Part shown: one piece after another, positions 17,495 to 25,464 of the stretch | Layout: the number at the start of each line of letters is the position of its first letter | Numbering within the stretch: the first letter of the stretch is position 1 | Assembly: GCF_000832015.1 (NCBI RefSeq) | Contig: NZ_JXCJ01000001.1 | Span: forward strand, 1,606,649 to 1,670,648 | Reading direction: 5' to 3' | Origin: Gilvimarinus agarilyticus | GTDB taxonomy: Bacteria > Pseudomonadota > Gammaproteobacteria > Pseudomonadales > Cellvibrionaceae | DNA: 64,000 nt | The notes under the pieces: model-generated | The model's database searches: none | What the model was told of the DNA's origin: nothing | What the model saw: only the letters and a program-made list of their open reading frames with translations | Translations under genes and position numbers: made by a program

Positions 17495-20400
17495 AATTGT
17501 GATGCTCCAAAAATATCGGGATATTGCGCTATGCGCGCGGGCCAACTGCTTTGTTCTTTGCTGAAGCGGATAACGGTTAAGCCGCTGTCTTCCAGTTGGG
17601 CGCTGAGCGCAGCATCTACTTTTTGCCGCTGAGGGAACTCGTGATGCGGGCCGTCGATGTAAATCACAGCATTGTGATTACGGTAGATAAAATCCGGCCG
17701 TGTCTGGAATTTTTCGATGGTTATCTGTGCGTCATCGGGCAGGTGGTGGCCGTATTGTTTCAAGTGTTGCAGAAAGGCTTGTTCTAGGCTTGAACCACTG
17801 AGCGTATGCAGGTGCTCGTAATGTTCGCCGTGGTTGCGACTCTCGGTTGAGGGCACTTTATGTGCCCCGGTGAGTGCTTGAAGAAGTTCGAGCAACTCCG
17901 GGGAACCGCGATCAATGAGCGTATGATCCATTTGGTTGTAGTAGCTGAGCAGGCACCGGTAGCAGCCTGCTTCGCAGTCTTGGTTGGCATTCTGATAGTT
18001 GCCTTGCTTTTCCAGCTGGTAATGACAAATGGCCAGGGCCCGCTCTGCTACGCGCGCCAGAGCTTTGCTGTCACTTAACAGGCGGGTAAGTACCCCCGCG
18101 CCGCCTTCGGCGGATTCATAAAAGAGGATGGCTTTGCGCTCGTTACGGTTGGGCAGCGGTTCTGCCATTAGTTCGGATTCTTCAATTTGAAATTCTTCTT
18201 CGATGCCACGTTTGAGTGCGTATTGCAAGCTGGTTATCAAGGAGTCATCCATGTAACCGCTGGGCCGAATAATCAAGACATTGCGGCGATCTTCAACATA
18301 AGGAGTAATGCGCTCCACATAGCGGTCACTTTTGGAGGCTTCATCGTTTTGGTCTTGCGAGGCCTGTTCGTCTTTGCTCCACATGCCTGAGGTGGTATCG
18401 ATATTGAATCCGTATATGGATTCTTCCTTGCGGCGACGCCAGCCCAAGTTGATGCGCCACACCGTTGCGGCAGGTGCGTATTGGATGTGTAACAGGATAT
18501 TTTCGTCCTTATCGTTAACATCGCCACTGATGACGCGAAGTCGGCCCTCACAGGATGCAAACTGCAAGGTGGTTTGCATGTCGTAGCCCTGGCGCTGGCG
18601 CTCCTCTTCGTCACATGTGATACGCAAGACACGCTGGGTGCTCACATTTTCGATACGATAGAGATTACTGATGCGTTTGCCACCGTCTATGGGGGTTCCG
18701 CAGGCTATACAGAGTTCATTTTCCAACTGCTGCTTGAAGTGGCCATAGCCGCACTCTGGGCAGAGTCGCGCCTCTTCTTTGGCGAGCCCGGGTTGCTCCA
18801 TATCTTGCTCTTGGCGAATGCCCAGCATGACCTGTTTGACGCGATACTGGGAGCCTTCATGATAAATCAAGCTGAGTGGACCAAATTCGGAAATTGCCAG
18901 AAAACGCGGGCGTGCTAAGAAACTATCGCGACCGATACTGCCCCGTCTCCCCTGTATATAGGCCAGTAGTGGCAGACGCGGAAAATTGTAACCTGGTAAG
19001 AAGCCTTGACTGGCCAAGTAACGATAGGTTGAGAAATCCGAGTTTTGTCCGGCGCCGGTATTGAGGAGTAAGCCAATTTGAGTGCGTGCTTCGTTGTAGC
19101 GTCGGTCCGCGGCTTTTTTATCTCGCTCCGCGAACGCGGGGTTAGAGATAATCGCGTGTGCTTTTTGCAGTTGCTCCTGAGTCGAGGCGTAGAGTTCTCT
19201 CCAACGTTCCAGTGCGTCATTGAACTGGCGGAAGGCCCCTTTGATTCGGATCTCCAACCAGGTTGAGCATGCTTCATCGATACTGACTTCGGAGTTTAAC
19301 CAAACGCCCTGGGCGTCCACCAGCTCTGTTTTTAGCATGCGCAGTAAATTAAGGCCCCGTTGCGCCGCTTGCTGGCGCACTTTGTCATTGTCCATTTGTA
19401 TGGCGAATTCATCCAGTAATGACATTGTATCCGGGTTGGACATATCGAGCATGTCATTGACGGTTTTGGGTAGCGCTTTTTGGGTTTCGTTCAGCCATAC
19501 TGCGTTCAGGTGACTGGTCACTAATTCTTCATTGGCAAGATCAAGTGTTGGTGGGCTTACATGACCGTGCACCATGCGTACTGGGTCGGTGAAAAAATAC
19601 TGATCATGTGGGCTAAGCGCTGCACAATAGGTGAGTACCAGAGCTGGTTGACCGGAACGGCCGGCTCGACCGGAACGCTGGGCATAGTTTGCAGGAGTCG
19701 GTGGCACATTTCGCATGTACACGCTATTGAGTGAAGCAATATCGACACCCAGTTCCATGGTTGGAGAACAAAACAAGGTTTTTAACTCTGCCTTGCGGAA
19801 CAGTTTTTCACGCTCCTCTCGCTGGCTGGCGTCCACTTGTGCTGTGTGCTCACGCGCTTCTAAATCAAATAGTGTGCGATTGCCGCCACGTAACAATTCT
19901 GCAATGGTTGTGTACAAATTGCGGAAGTATTCGTTATCTGAGCGATAGGGATCGGCTGTTTCAAGTTGGTCTTCCTTGGTGGTCGGTTGCCATTGTAAGA
20001 ACTCACCTAAAAGCTGGTAACCACTTTGGTCTTTTTCGTATTCCTCAGCTTCTACCATGTTATAGGCGTATAGCGCTTCGATCAGGCTTTGAATCAGATC
20101 AGGGTAGGTCTTGTCATTAATTCTGGGTAGTGTTGCCAAGTCATTGCCCCAAACGCTACTACTTTTTAGCTGTTGTGCCAAAGCTGAGCGACTGGAGCCA
20201 CTGACGAAGTTGGGGTTGTTTTTGTGCTGCTTGGGTTTTCCCGTCAGCAGTAAATAACAGCTTGCTTGAAGTTGCTCTTCTTCGCTGAATCCCCACGGCT
20301 CCTTAAGGTACTGGAAGCTTTGCGAGCGCATTTGCTCTTGCTGTATCGAATCAAGAAACCGACTTTTAATGCACAGGCCTCGACGCATGGTATCGAGTAT

Positions 20401-22710
20401 GGCTTTGAGTGCTTTTTTCCTATTTTCTGGTTTAACAGATCCCAGCTCACGACAAGGTAGGTCTTGCCAGATACTTTCATCTTGACAGAGTTCATCCAGG
20501 CCTTCGTAGTTGATACTCAACAGCCCAAGCTGTTCCAAGTTGGGATTATTGTAGCGCCAGCCCCGGCGTAGATCGAAATACAACCGGTAGGCTAGCACGT
20601 TGCGAGCGGTTTCTTCTGCTCTGCGCCTACCGGGACCCTTGGCAAACGCGTTTTCAAGATAATCCGATCCGTCTTTGTTAAACCCCAGTGCTTCAAAGAC
20701 CGCTTGCGGTAAATTGCTGTCGGTTAAATAGCCGTCTGGGGCTTGTTGAGTGGCCGCCAAAAGACTCGCGCGCAGTAACAGTATCTGTACAAAATCGTTG
20801 TAATGCCCGGCTTGCAGAGAGGCATCTTGTCGGTTATCGGTAAAGCCGAGCAGTTTTTTGGCGTCATCTGCCAATTGGGTGTCGCGCTCCAGCATATAGC
20901 GTAAAGCGGAAATGGCCAGTACGGTGGTGGCGGATGATCGTCCCTCGCCACTGAGCGAGGTGAGGCGGTTGGAGTCTTTCCCTTGGGCTTGGTGGACAAC
21001 ACCACAGCTTAAGCAAAAGCGGAAGCTGCCGGGAATGTACCAGCCGGGTTCGCCTTCATGACTTACACGACCGCTGGTTTCAACATAGTATTGCCGGGGT
21101 TTGAACTTTTTGTAGTTGCTCTTCAGACGCAAGTCACCATTTTTTTCTTCAAACCAATTTTCGGGGAATCTATCGGGGTCTTCGTCGTCCCATGAGCGTG
21201 CGGAATCGAACATAAAGAAGCCCCAGCGCTGCTCATCGCTGTCGGTGTCTTTTTCGTTAATATCGCGCGGTGCAAGAAAGAAGTCGTCATACTCCTGATC
21301 GTGCCATACGGGCAGATACTCCTGCCCACACTGGCGACAGAAATGCAGGCTGTAAAATTTTTGGTGGCGGTCGCCGGGCAAGAATTGTTGGCCACTGAGG
21401 TCAATCGTCCGCTTGCCTTCTGGGGCAAGTGTCGAGAATACATTACTAGCGCCTGATAAAAATTGATGTAGACGAAAGGCAAAAAGGGGTTTGCCTTGTT
21501 CGTCAACAACGCGATAGGCGAGTAACAGGAATTCTCGTAGGTAGGCTTTACATTGTTCTACAGAGCAGCTTGAGTCTTGGGCTAGCTGCTCTGAAGCCCA
21601 ATCAAGATTTTGCGGTTGGGCCCTAACCCACTTTCCCTCTTCGCGTCTGAGACCTAGGGTGAGCTCAATCCAACCCGATATGGGGTGTTCGCGCAGAGCT
21701 TTGAAATCAGCATCCGTTGGTACCGGTTTATTAAGGGCTTCGGCCAGCTGCTTCTTGCCAGGTTGGGTTTCATAAGGTGTCAGGTGCTGAAGCGTTTCGG
21801 TAATAATATTATCCGGCTTGACCTCATCCCCAAAAAGCTTGGTGGCGACTTTGGCAACGGTTGCCTTACGTGCGGCCAGAGTGCCTTCGCTTGCCATGGT
21901 GGCAGATGTACCGATACACAAGACATTATCATTCAGGGATTCGCGGACACGACGCACGAGCATGGCGACATCGGCACCTTGTCGGCCCCGATAGGTGTGC
22001 AATTCATCGAGCACCAGAAATTTTAAGCCCTTTGCTGCCTGCATGATTGTGCGATCAAGATCACCCTGACGAGTCATGAGCAGTTCGAGCATCATAAAGT
22101 TTGTCAGGATAATATCGGGTGGTGCTGCGGCCATTGCTTGACGTTCATCATCCGACTCTTGCCCAGTGTAGCGCCCATAGGTAACAGGTGCATTCATGCC
22201 CGAGTGTTTAAAAAATTTGTCCAACTCTTCCAGTTGCGAGTTCACCAATGCATTCATTGGATAAATAATGATCGCTTTGATGCCTGGTTTGGGGTTTTTG
22301 GTCCGATCTTTGAGTACGGCATCCACAATTGGCAAAATATAAGAAAGTGACTTACCGGAGCCTGTACCAGTGGTGAGTACGTAGCTTTCTTCTCGTTGAG
22401 CTACATAAATGGCGTCCTGCTGGTGTTTATGCAAACGAGCGGAAATGCCGACGCCTCCAGTATCATCCCGCCCAAAACGGAAAATGTCCGCGCAGTGGGG
22501 GTGAAGTGTCCCCTCGTTGCACAATTGTTCTACGGTGCCACCAGGTACAAAGGAGGGGTTGAGCTGAATAAGAGGTGCAGGCCAATAGTGGCCATCGTCA
22601 TACCTGGCTTGGACGAAAGCTTTAATATCCTGTGACTTGATCTTGGTGAAGCTCGTGGTGAAAGCTTTGTAATCGGAGATGACCGAGTCTCTGTACTGGA
22701 ATACGTCCAT
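17491..22710 (-). CDS. Giant DExH helicase with DUF1998-type region and C-terminal nuclease-like domain
   Basis: A 1739-aa first gene of the defence operon. Walker A GTGSGKS lies near residue 117, the DExH box is DELH near 235, motif III is GTSATMAS, and motif VI is QRSGRAGRSG near 1012. Cysteine pairs suggest zinc sites: CRQCG, CLSCG, CPECG and CIACG (the last near 1337). The segment around residues 1500-1600, with ESAEGGAGVL and CEAGCYRCLLSY, is the DUF1998 signature. The last 90 residues contain RPDFIY and AVIYIDGPHHE, resembling Vsr/DUF559-type PD-(D/E)xK nucleases. This layout is like DrmA plus DrmB in one chain, or like DruE of Druantia. Start ATG 22710. Helicase identity is certain; nuclease activity and system name are inference. 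Confidence 0.87.
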   Translation of the reverse strand: MDVFQYRDSVISDYKAFTTSFTKIKSQDIKAFVQARYDDGHYWPAPLIQLNPSFVPGGTVEQLCNEGTLHPHCADIFRFGRDDTGGVGISARLHKHQQDAIYVAQREESYVLTTGTGSGKSLSYILPIVDAVLKDRTKNPKPGIKAIIIYPMNALVNSQLEELDKFFKHSGMNAPVTYGRYTGQESDDERQAMAAAPPDIILTNFMMLELLMTRQGDLDRTIMQAAKGLKFLVLDELHTYRGRQGADVAMLVRRVRESLNDNVLCIGTSATMASEGTLAARKATVAKVATKLFGDEVKPDNIITETLQHLTPYETQPGKKQLAEALNKPVPTDADFKALREHPISGWIELTLGLRREEGKWVRAQPQNLDWASEQLAQDSSCSVEQCKAYLREFLLLAYRVVDEQGKPLFAFRLHQFLSGASNVFSTLAPEGKRTIDLSGQQFLPGDRHQKFYSLHFCRQCGQEYLPVWHDQEYDDFFLAPRDINEKDTDSDEQRWGFFMFDSARSWDDEDPDRFPENWFEEKNGDLRLKSNYKKFKPRQYYVETSGRVSHEGEPGWYIPGSFRFCLSCGVVHQAQGKDSNRLTSLSGEGRSSATTVLAISALRYMLERDTQLADDAKKLLGFTDNRQDASLQAGHYNDFVQILLLRASLLAATQQAPDGYLTDSNLPQAVFEALGFNKDGSDYLENAFAKGPGRRRAEETARNVLAYRLYFDLRRGWRYNNPNLEQLGLLSINYEGLDELCQDESIWQDLPCRELGSVKPENRKKALKAILDTMRRGLCIKSRFLDSIQQEQMRSQSFQYLKEPWGFSEEEQLQASCYLLLTGKPKQHKNNPNFVSGSSRSALAQQLKSSSVWGNDLATLPRINDKTYPDLIQSLIEALYAYNMVEAEEYEKDQSGYQLLGEFLQWQPTTKEDQLETADPYRSDNEYFRNLYTTIAELLRGGNRTLFDLEAREHTAQVDASQREEREKLFRKAELKTLFCSPTMELGVDIASLNSVYMRNVPPTPANYAQRSGRAGRSGQPALVLTYCAALSPHDQYFFTDPVRMVHGHVSPPTLDLANEELVTSHLNAVWLNETQKALPKTVNDMLDMSNPDTMSLLDEFAIQMDNDKVRQQAAQRGLNLLRMLKTELVDAQGVWLNSEVSIDEACSTWLEIRIKGAFRQFNDALERWRELYASTQEQLQKAHAIISNPAFAERDKKAADRRYNEARTQIGLLLNTGAGQNSDFSTYRYLASQGFLPGYNFPRLPLLAYIQGRRGSIGRDSFLARPRFLAISEFGPLSLIYHEGSQYRVKQVMLGIRQEQDMEQPGLAKEEARLCPECGYGHFKQQLENELCIACGTPIDGGKRISNLYRIENVSTQRVLRITCDEEERQRQGYDMQTTLQFASCEGRLRVISGDVNDKDENILLHIQYAPAATVWRINLGWRRRKEESIYGFNIDTTSGMWSKDEQASQDQNDEASKSDRYVERITPYVEDRRNVLIIRPSGYMDDSLITSLQYALKRGIEEEFQIEESELMAEPLPNRNERKAILFYESAEGGAGVLTRLLSDSKALARVAERALAICHYQLEKQGNYQNANQDCEAGCYRCLLSYYNQMDHTLIDRGSPELLELLQALTGAHKVPSTESRNHGEHYEHLHTLSGSSLEQAFLQHLKQYGHHLPDDAQITIEKFQTRPDFIYRNHNAVIYIDGPHHEFPQRQKVDAALSAQLEDSGLTVIRFSKEQSSWPARIAQYPDIFGASQL

Positions 22711-22934
22711 TCTTTATATTGTCCCCTCGATCTATTTATGATTTCCAGAATGTCGTCATACTCGCTTATCATACCCGATGTGACAACCTGCGCCACTGCG
22801 AGATCGGGCATGAAAGATCGTGTTCTTAAGGCGCCCGGGCAATTTTATTAGTGAATAGATTTCACGTATGGGGGTATATTTGGGGGTACTTATATTTATC
22901 GAACAGGGATATATTTATATATATCAAATAGATG
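22711..22934. other. AT-rich intergenic region; probable defence-operon promoter and possible island border
   Basis: No convincing gene lies between the first defence gene and rlmJ (451 bp in all, to 23161). The segment becomes strongly AT-rich around 22885-22932, unlike the neighbouring core genes, and presumably contains the promoter of the minus-strand operon, although I cannot pick a single -35/-10 pair with confidence. The only long reading here, on the minus strand to 22811, overlaps the helicase start and shows no domain. The distal part holds the direct repeats, inverted repeat and terminator listed separately. Confidence 0.5.
22869..22888. repeat. Tandem TGGGGGTA direct repeats, 12-bp period
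   Basis: The octamer TGGGGGTA occurs at 22869-22876 and again at 22881-22888, one helical turn plus about two bases apart, in otherwise AT-rich DNA. From memory, similar paired GGGGGTA elements occur next to tyrosine-integrase attachment regions in Proteobacteria, where they act as arm-type sites; no integrase gene is in this window, so this could be an island border scar or simply a regulator binding site. Confidence 0.45.
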
Positions 22935-22965
22935 TGGCGCCTATTCGCATCATCCCGAGGCGCCA
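22935..22965. repeat. 8-bp perfect inverted repeat (TGGCGCCT / AGGCGCCA)
   Basis: TGGCGCCT at 22935-22942 is matched exactly by AGGCGCCA at 22958-22965, separated by 15 bases. It lies between the AT-rich repeats and the terminator. It could be an island crossover site, an operator or a stem; there is no T-run after it in either direction, so it is not itself a classical terminator. Confidence 0.5.
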
Positions 22966-22970
22966 TATAC

Positions 22971-23003
22971 AAAAGCCTACCTCGAAAGAGGTGGGCTTTT
23001 TTT
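22971..23003. terminator. Bidirectional Rho-independent terminator
   Basis: AAAAGCCTACCTC (22971-22983), loop GAAA, then GAGGTGGGCTTTT with further Ts form a 13-bp stem with one G-T wobble, with A-run and T-run on opposite sides. It would stop transcription on the plus strand before rlmJ and also work on the other strand. It insulates rlmJ from the island region. Confidence 0.8.
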
Positions 23004-23161
23004 ATACCCGCTCAAAAGCAATGATGTTGTTTTGAGCCCGCGCTGCTGGCGCGGTTTAGGGTGCAAAAAAGCGGTGCAATTTTGCAGGGAGCGGCTGATA
23101 ATAGCGCAATTGCTCGTTGGGCTTGTGCCTGACGCTTCGATCCGCCACATGAGAGCTACCT

Positions 23162-24007
23162 TTGTTAAGTTATCGCCACTCCTACCATGCTGGTAATTAC
23201 GCCGATGTGGTTAAGCACATTGTGCTCATCGAAATTCTAGCGTACATGGTTAAGAAGCCGGCTCCGTTTGAGTACATCGACACGCACTCGGGGGCGGGCT
23301 TGTACAACTTGCGCTCGGAGCACGCGGTTAAGCTCGGGGAGTATCGCACCGGTGTGGGCAAGTTGATGGCCAAACCTTGGCCGCTGCTAGAGCCTTATTT
23401 GACACAAGTGCGCGAGGTGAATCGTACGGACAAGCTGTACTACTACCCCGGCTCGCCCATGATCGCGCAGCAGTTTTTGCGGTCGCAAGATCGTGCCTGG
23501 TTGTATGAGTTGCACCCCAGCGATGTGAAAAAGCTGGAGGACAATACCAGGGCCTATAACAATATTCGCGTTGAGTGCAGTGATGGTTTGCGCGGTTTGC
23601 TTGCGCGCGTGCCGCCCAAGGCTCGCCGCGGAGTCGTGTTGATTGACCCCTCCTATGAGGTGAAGGCCGATTACGCTCAGGTGGTTGAGACGGTTATAAA
23701 AGCCCACAAAAAGTTTACTTCAGGCGTCTACGTTATTTGGTATCCGGTGGTTGAGCGGCAACAGATTGACGCGATGGAGAAAAAACTGGTGCGCAGTGGT
23801 ATCCGCAATATTCAGCGCTATGAGTTGGGGCTGGAGGCCGATGCTGAGGCTAAGGCTAAAGGAGCGGGTATGACGTCGTCGGGGTTGTTTGTAATTAATC
23901 CGCCCTGGACTTTGTTTGCCACGATGCAGGAGCTGCTGCCACAGTTGCAGGCAGCACTGGCCGAGGATGATGGCTTTGTTAAATGCGAGGTGTTGGTCGA
24001 GCAGTAA
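23162..24007 (+). CDS. rlmJ: 23S rRNA (adenine-2030-N6)-methyltransferase RlmJ
   Basis: A 281-aa protein matching RlmJ, which methylates N6 of A2030 in 23S rRNA. The N-terminus MLSYRHSYHAGNYADVVKH is almost the same as in E. coli RlmJ, which fixes the start at the TTG codon at 23162; GAGAG about 6 bases upstream serves as a ribosome-binding site. IDPSYE near residue 160 is the catalytic D-P-P-Y-type motif (here DPSY), and THSGAG near residue 41 is the SAM-binding loop. The gene stands alone between a terminator and the converging glk gene. It is ordinary core chromosome and marks the end of the defence island. Confidence 0.95.
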   Translation: MLSYRHSYHAGNYADVVKHIVLIEILAYMVKKPAPFEYIDTHSGAGLYNLRSEHAVKLGEYRTGVGKLMAKPWPLLEPYLTQVREVNRTDKLYYYPGSPMIAQQFLRSQDRAWLYELHPSDVKKLEDNTRAYNNIRVECSDGLRGLLARVPPKARRGVVLIDPSYEVKADYAQVVETVIKAHKKFTSGVYVIWYPVVERQQIDAMEKKLVRSGIRNIQRYELGLEADAEAKAKGAGMTSSGLFVINPPWTLFATMQELLPQLQAALAEDDGFVKCEVLVEQ

Positions 24008-24046
24008 TTGCCAGGGGTGTTACGCCTTGTGGAGGCAGGTAGTTGG

Positions 24047-24079
24047 CGGCAGCCTCTGTGTTACTCCACAGGGCTGCCG
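24047..24079. terminator. Hairpin between converging rlmJ and glk
   Basis: CGGCAGCC (24047-24054) pairs with GGCTGCCG (24072-24079), with an inner CTGTG/CACAG stem, giving a long GC-rich hairpin between two converging genes. There is no clear T-run, so termination efficiency is uncertain; it may also act as an mRNA 3'-end stabiliser for both transcripts. Confidence 0.55.
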
Positions 24080-24087
24080 CTGACAAC

Positions 24088-25068
24088 TTAATACTGCAGA
24101 GCCTGAGTGTTGTCTACCAGCCAGGCGGCGGCGCCAATTAAGGCGGCTTTATCGTTGGTGACCATATGCACCGGAATATCTTCTACGTAGCCGCGCATAA
24201 TGCCCTTGTGTACGTAACGCTTCACAAAGTCGGTTTGCGGTAAGTAGTTGGCAATTTTAGGCACAATACCGCCGCCCAAATAAATCCCCCCCAGGGCACC
24301 CCAGCTAAGGGCTTTGTCGCCGGCTACGCTGCCCAGAATATTGCAAAAAGTCTCTAGCGCTTCTTCACATTGCGGGTCTTCGTGGGCGAGGGCGCGCTTA
24401 CTGACCTCGGCGGGTTTTAAATCTTCAGACTCTTTACCGTCAATGGCGGCCAGCGCTTTGTAAATGCGCACCAATCCAATACCCGACAACAAATGCTCCA
24501 CCGACACGTGATCAAACTCGCGGCGCATGTGCTGCAAAATGGCAATTTCTTTACCGGTGGTGGGGGCAAAGCTGCAGTGGCCCCCCTCGGTGGGTAAGAT
24601 TTTCCAGCCGCTGCGTACTGGCGCGAGCATGGCGGCACCAAAACCGGTACCGGGGCCCATGACGCCGATGGGGGCGTGAGGGTTGCCTTTAACGTTATAC
24701 AGGGTGGTTTTGTCTTGTGCTTGCAAGTGCGGTGCGGCGTAAGCCAGTGCCGAGAAATCGTTGAGCACATCCAGCGCTTGCATGTTTAGCTCGTCGCGCA
24801 GGCGGCCAATCGAGAACTCCCAGTTCAGGTTGGTGACTTTTACATGGCCATCCTGAATGGGGCCGGCAATGGCGAGGCAGGCAAACTTAGGCATGTTGAT
24901 GCCTGTTTGATCGCAGTAAGCACGGATCATATCCGCCAGAGAGTCGTGCTCGGCACTGGGTAGGCTAAGCTGCTGCACAGCATTGTAGCCGGTGTCGTGC
25001 TCACAGGCATCTACCAGGCCAAAGCGGCCATTGGTTCCACCAATATCGGCGACTAGAATTTTACTCAT
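24088..25068 (-). CDS. glk: Glucokinase
   Basis: A 326-aa bacterial glucokinase that phosphorylates cytoplasmic glucose to glucose 6-phosphate with ATP. DIGGTNGRFGL at residues 7-17 is the phosphate-binding motif, NDFSALAYA near residue 100 carries the catalytic aspartate region, GPGTGFGAA near residue 138 and GGIYLGGGI near residue 267 complete the family pattern. Its length is typical of Glk. It is divergent from the GH3 beta-glucosidase gene and shares a 396-bp regulatory region holding a LacI-type operator, so it likely handles glucose released from beta-glucans. Start ATG 25068. Confidence 0.93.
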   Translation of the reverse strand: MSKILVADIGGTNGRFGLVDACEHDTGYNAVQQLSLPSAEHDSLADMIRAYCDQTGINMPKFACLAIAGPIQDGHVKVTNLNWEFSIGRLRDELNMQALDVLNDFSALAYAAPHLQAQDKTTLYNVKGNPHAPIGVMGPGTGFGAAMLAPVRSGWKILPTEGGHCSFAPTTGKEIAILQHMRREFDHVSVEHLLSGIGLVRIYKALAAIDGKESEDLKPAEVSKRALAHEDPQCEEALETFCNILGSVAGDKALSWGALGGIYLGGGIVPKIANYLPQTDFVKRYVHKGIMRGYVEDIPVHMVTNDKAALIGAAAWLVDNTQALQY

Positions 25069-25297
25069 GCGGTTGTGCTCCTCGCTGTTCTGTCTTACGG
25101 CGGCCGTTTGTAACTGCTCGTTAATGTTAGTTGCTTGCGCTTACGCTGCCTAGCTCGATGGTTGGGCGGCGGCGTTTAATACTCAAAGTGACGCGGGCGG
25201 GGCAAGTGCCAAACTCGGGTGCCGAGCGCCCTGACGTTAAGTCTTGCATAAAAAATGCCCATGTTATCGATAAAGCTGGTGGAGGAGTGTAGGTTTC

Positions 25298-25315
25298 ATT
25301 GACAGCGCTGTCAAT
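25298..25315. promoter_or_regulatory. Perfect 18-bp LacI-type operator between glk and GH3
   Basis: ATTGACAGCGCTGTCAAT is a perfect palindrome centred on CG, the typical shape of LacI-family operators. It lies in the 396-bp gap (25069-25464) between the divergent glk and GH3 genes, and a near-copy occurs upstream of the second GH5 cellulase at 38476. No other gene is apparent in this gap. Confidence 0.75.
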
Positions 25316-25464
25316 AGTGGTGTAGTTTTGCCCGCGTTCCGTTAAGCTAACGGGGCTTTTAGCCGCACGTGTTTGCCCGCACAAGACGGTAATACAAGAT
25401 TAAAAGAGCGCTAAGCGCCGCCCCAAACATGAAGAGATACACCTGACACCGTTGGAGGTTACCC

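Noticed and set aside
22530-22811. Minus-strand 93-codon reading overlapping the first helicase start
   Set aside because: Most of it overlaps the helicase gene in another frame and there is no recognisable protein.
22931-22970. Possible tRNA 3' end (TTCGCATC followed by GGCGCCA) at the island border
   Set aside because: No matching T-stem, anticodon arm or acceptor 5' strand could be folded, so it is not a tRNA; only the inverted repeat is reported.
25127-25384. 85-codon minus-strand reading between glk and GH3
   Set aside because: It spans the operator region, has an odd composition and no domain; treated as intergenic.
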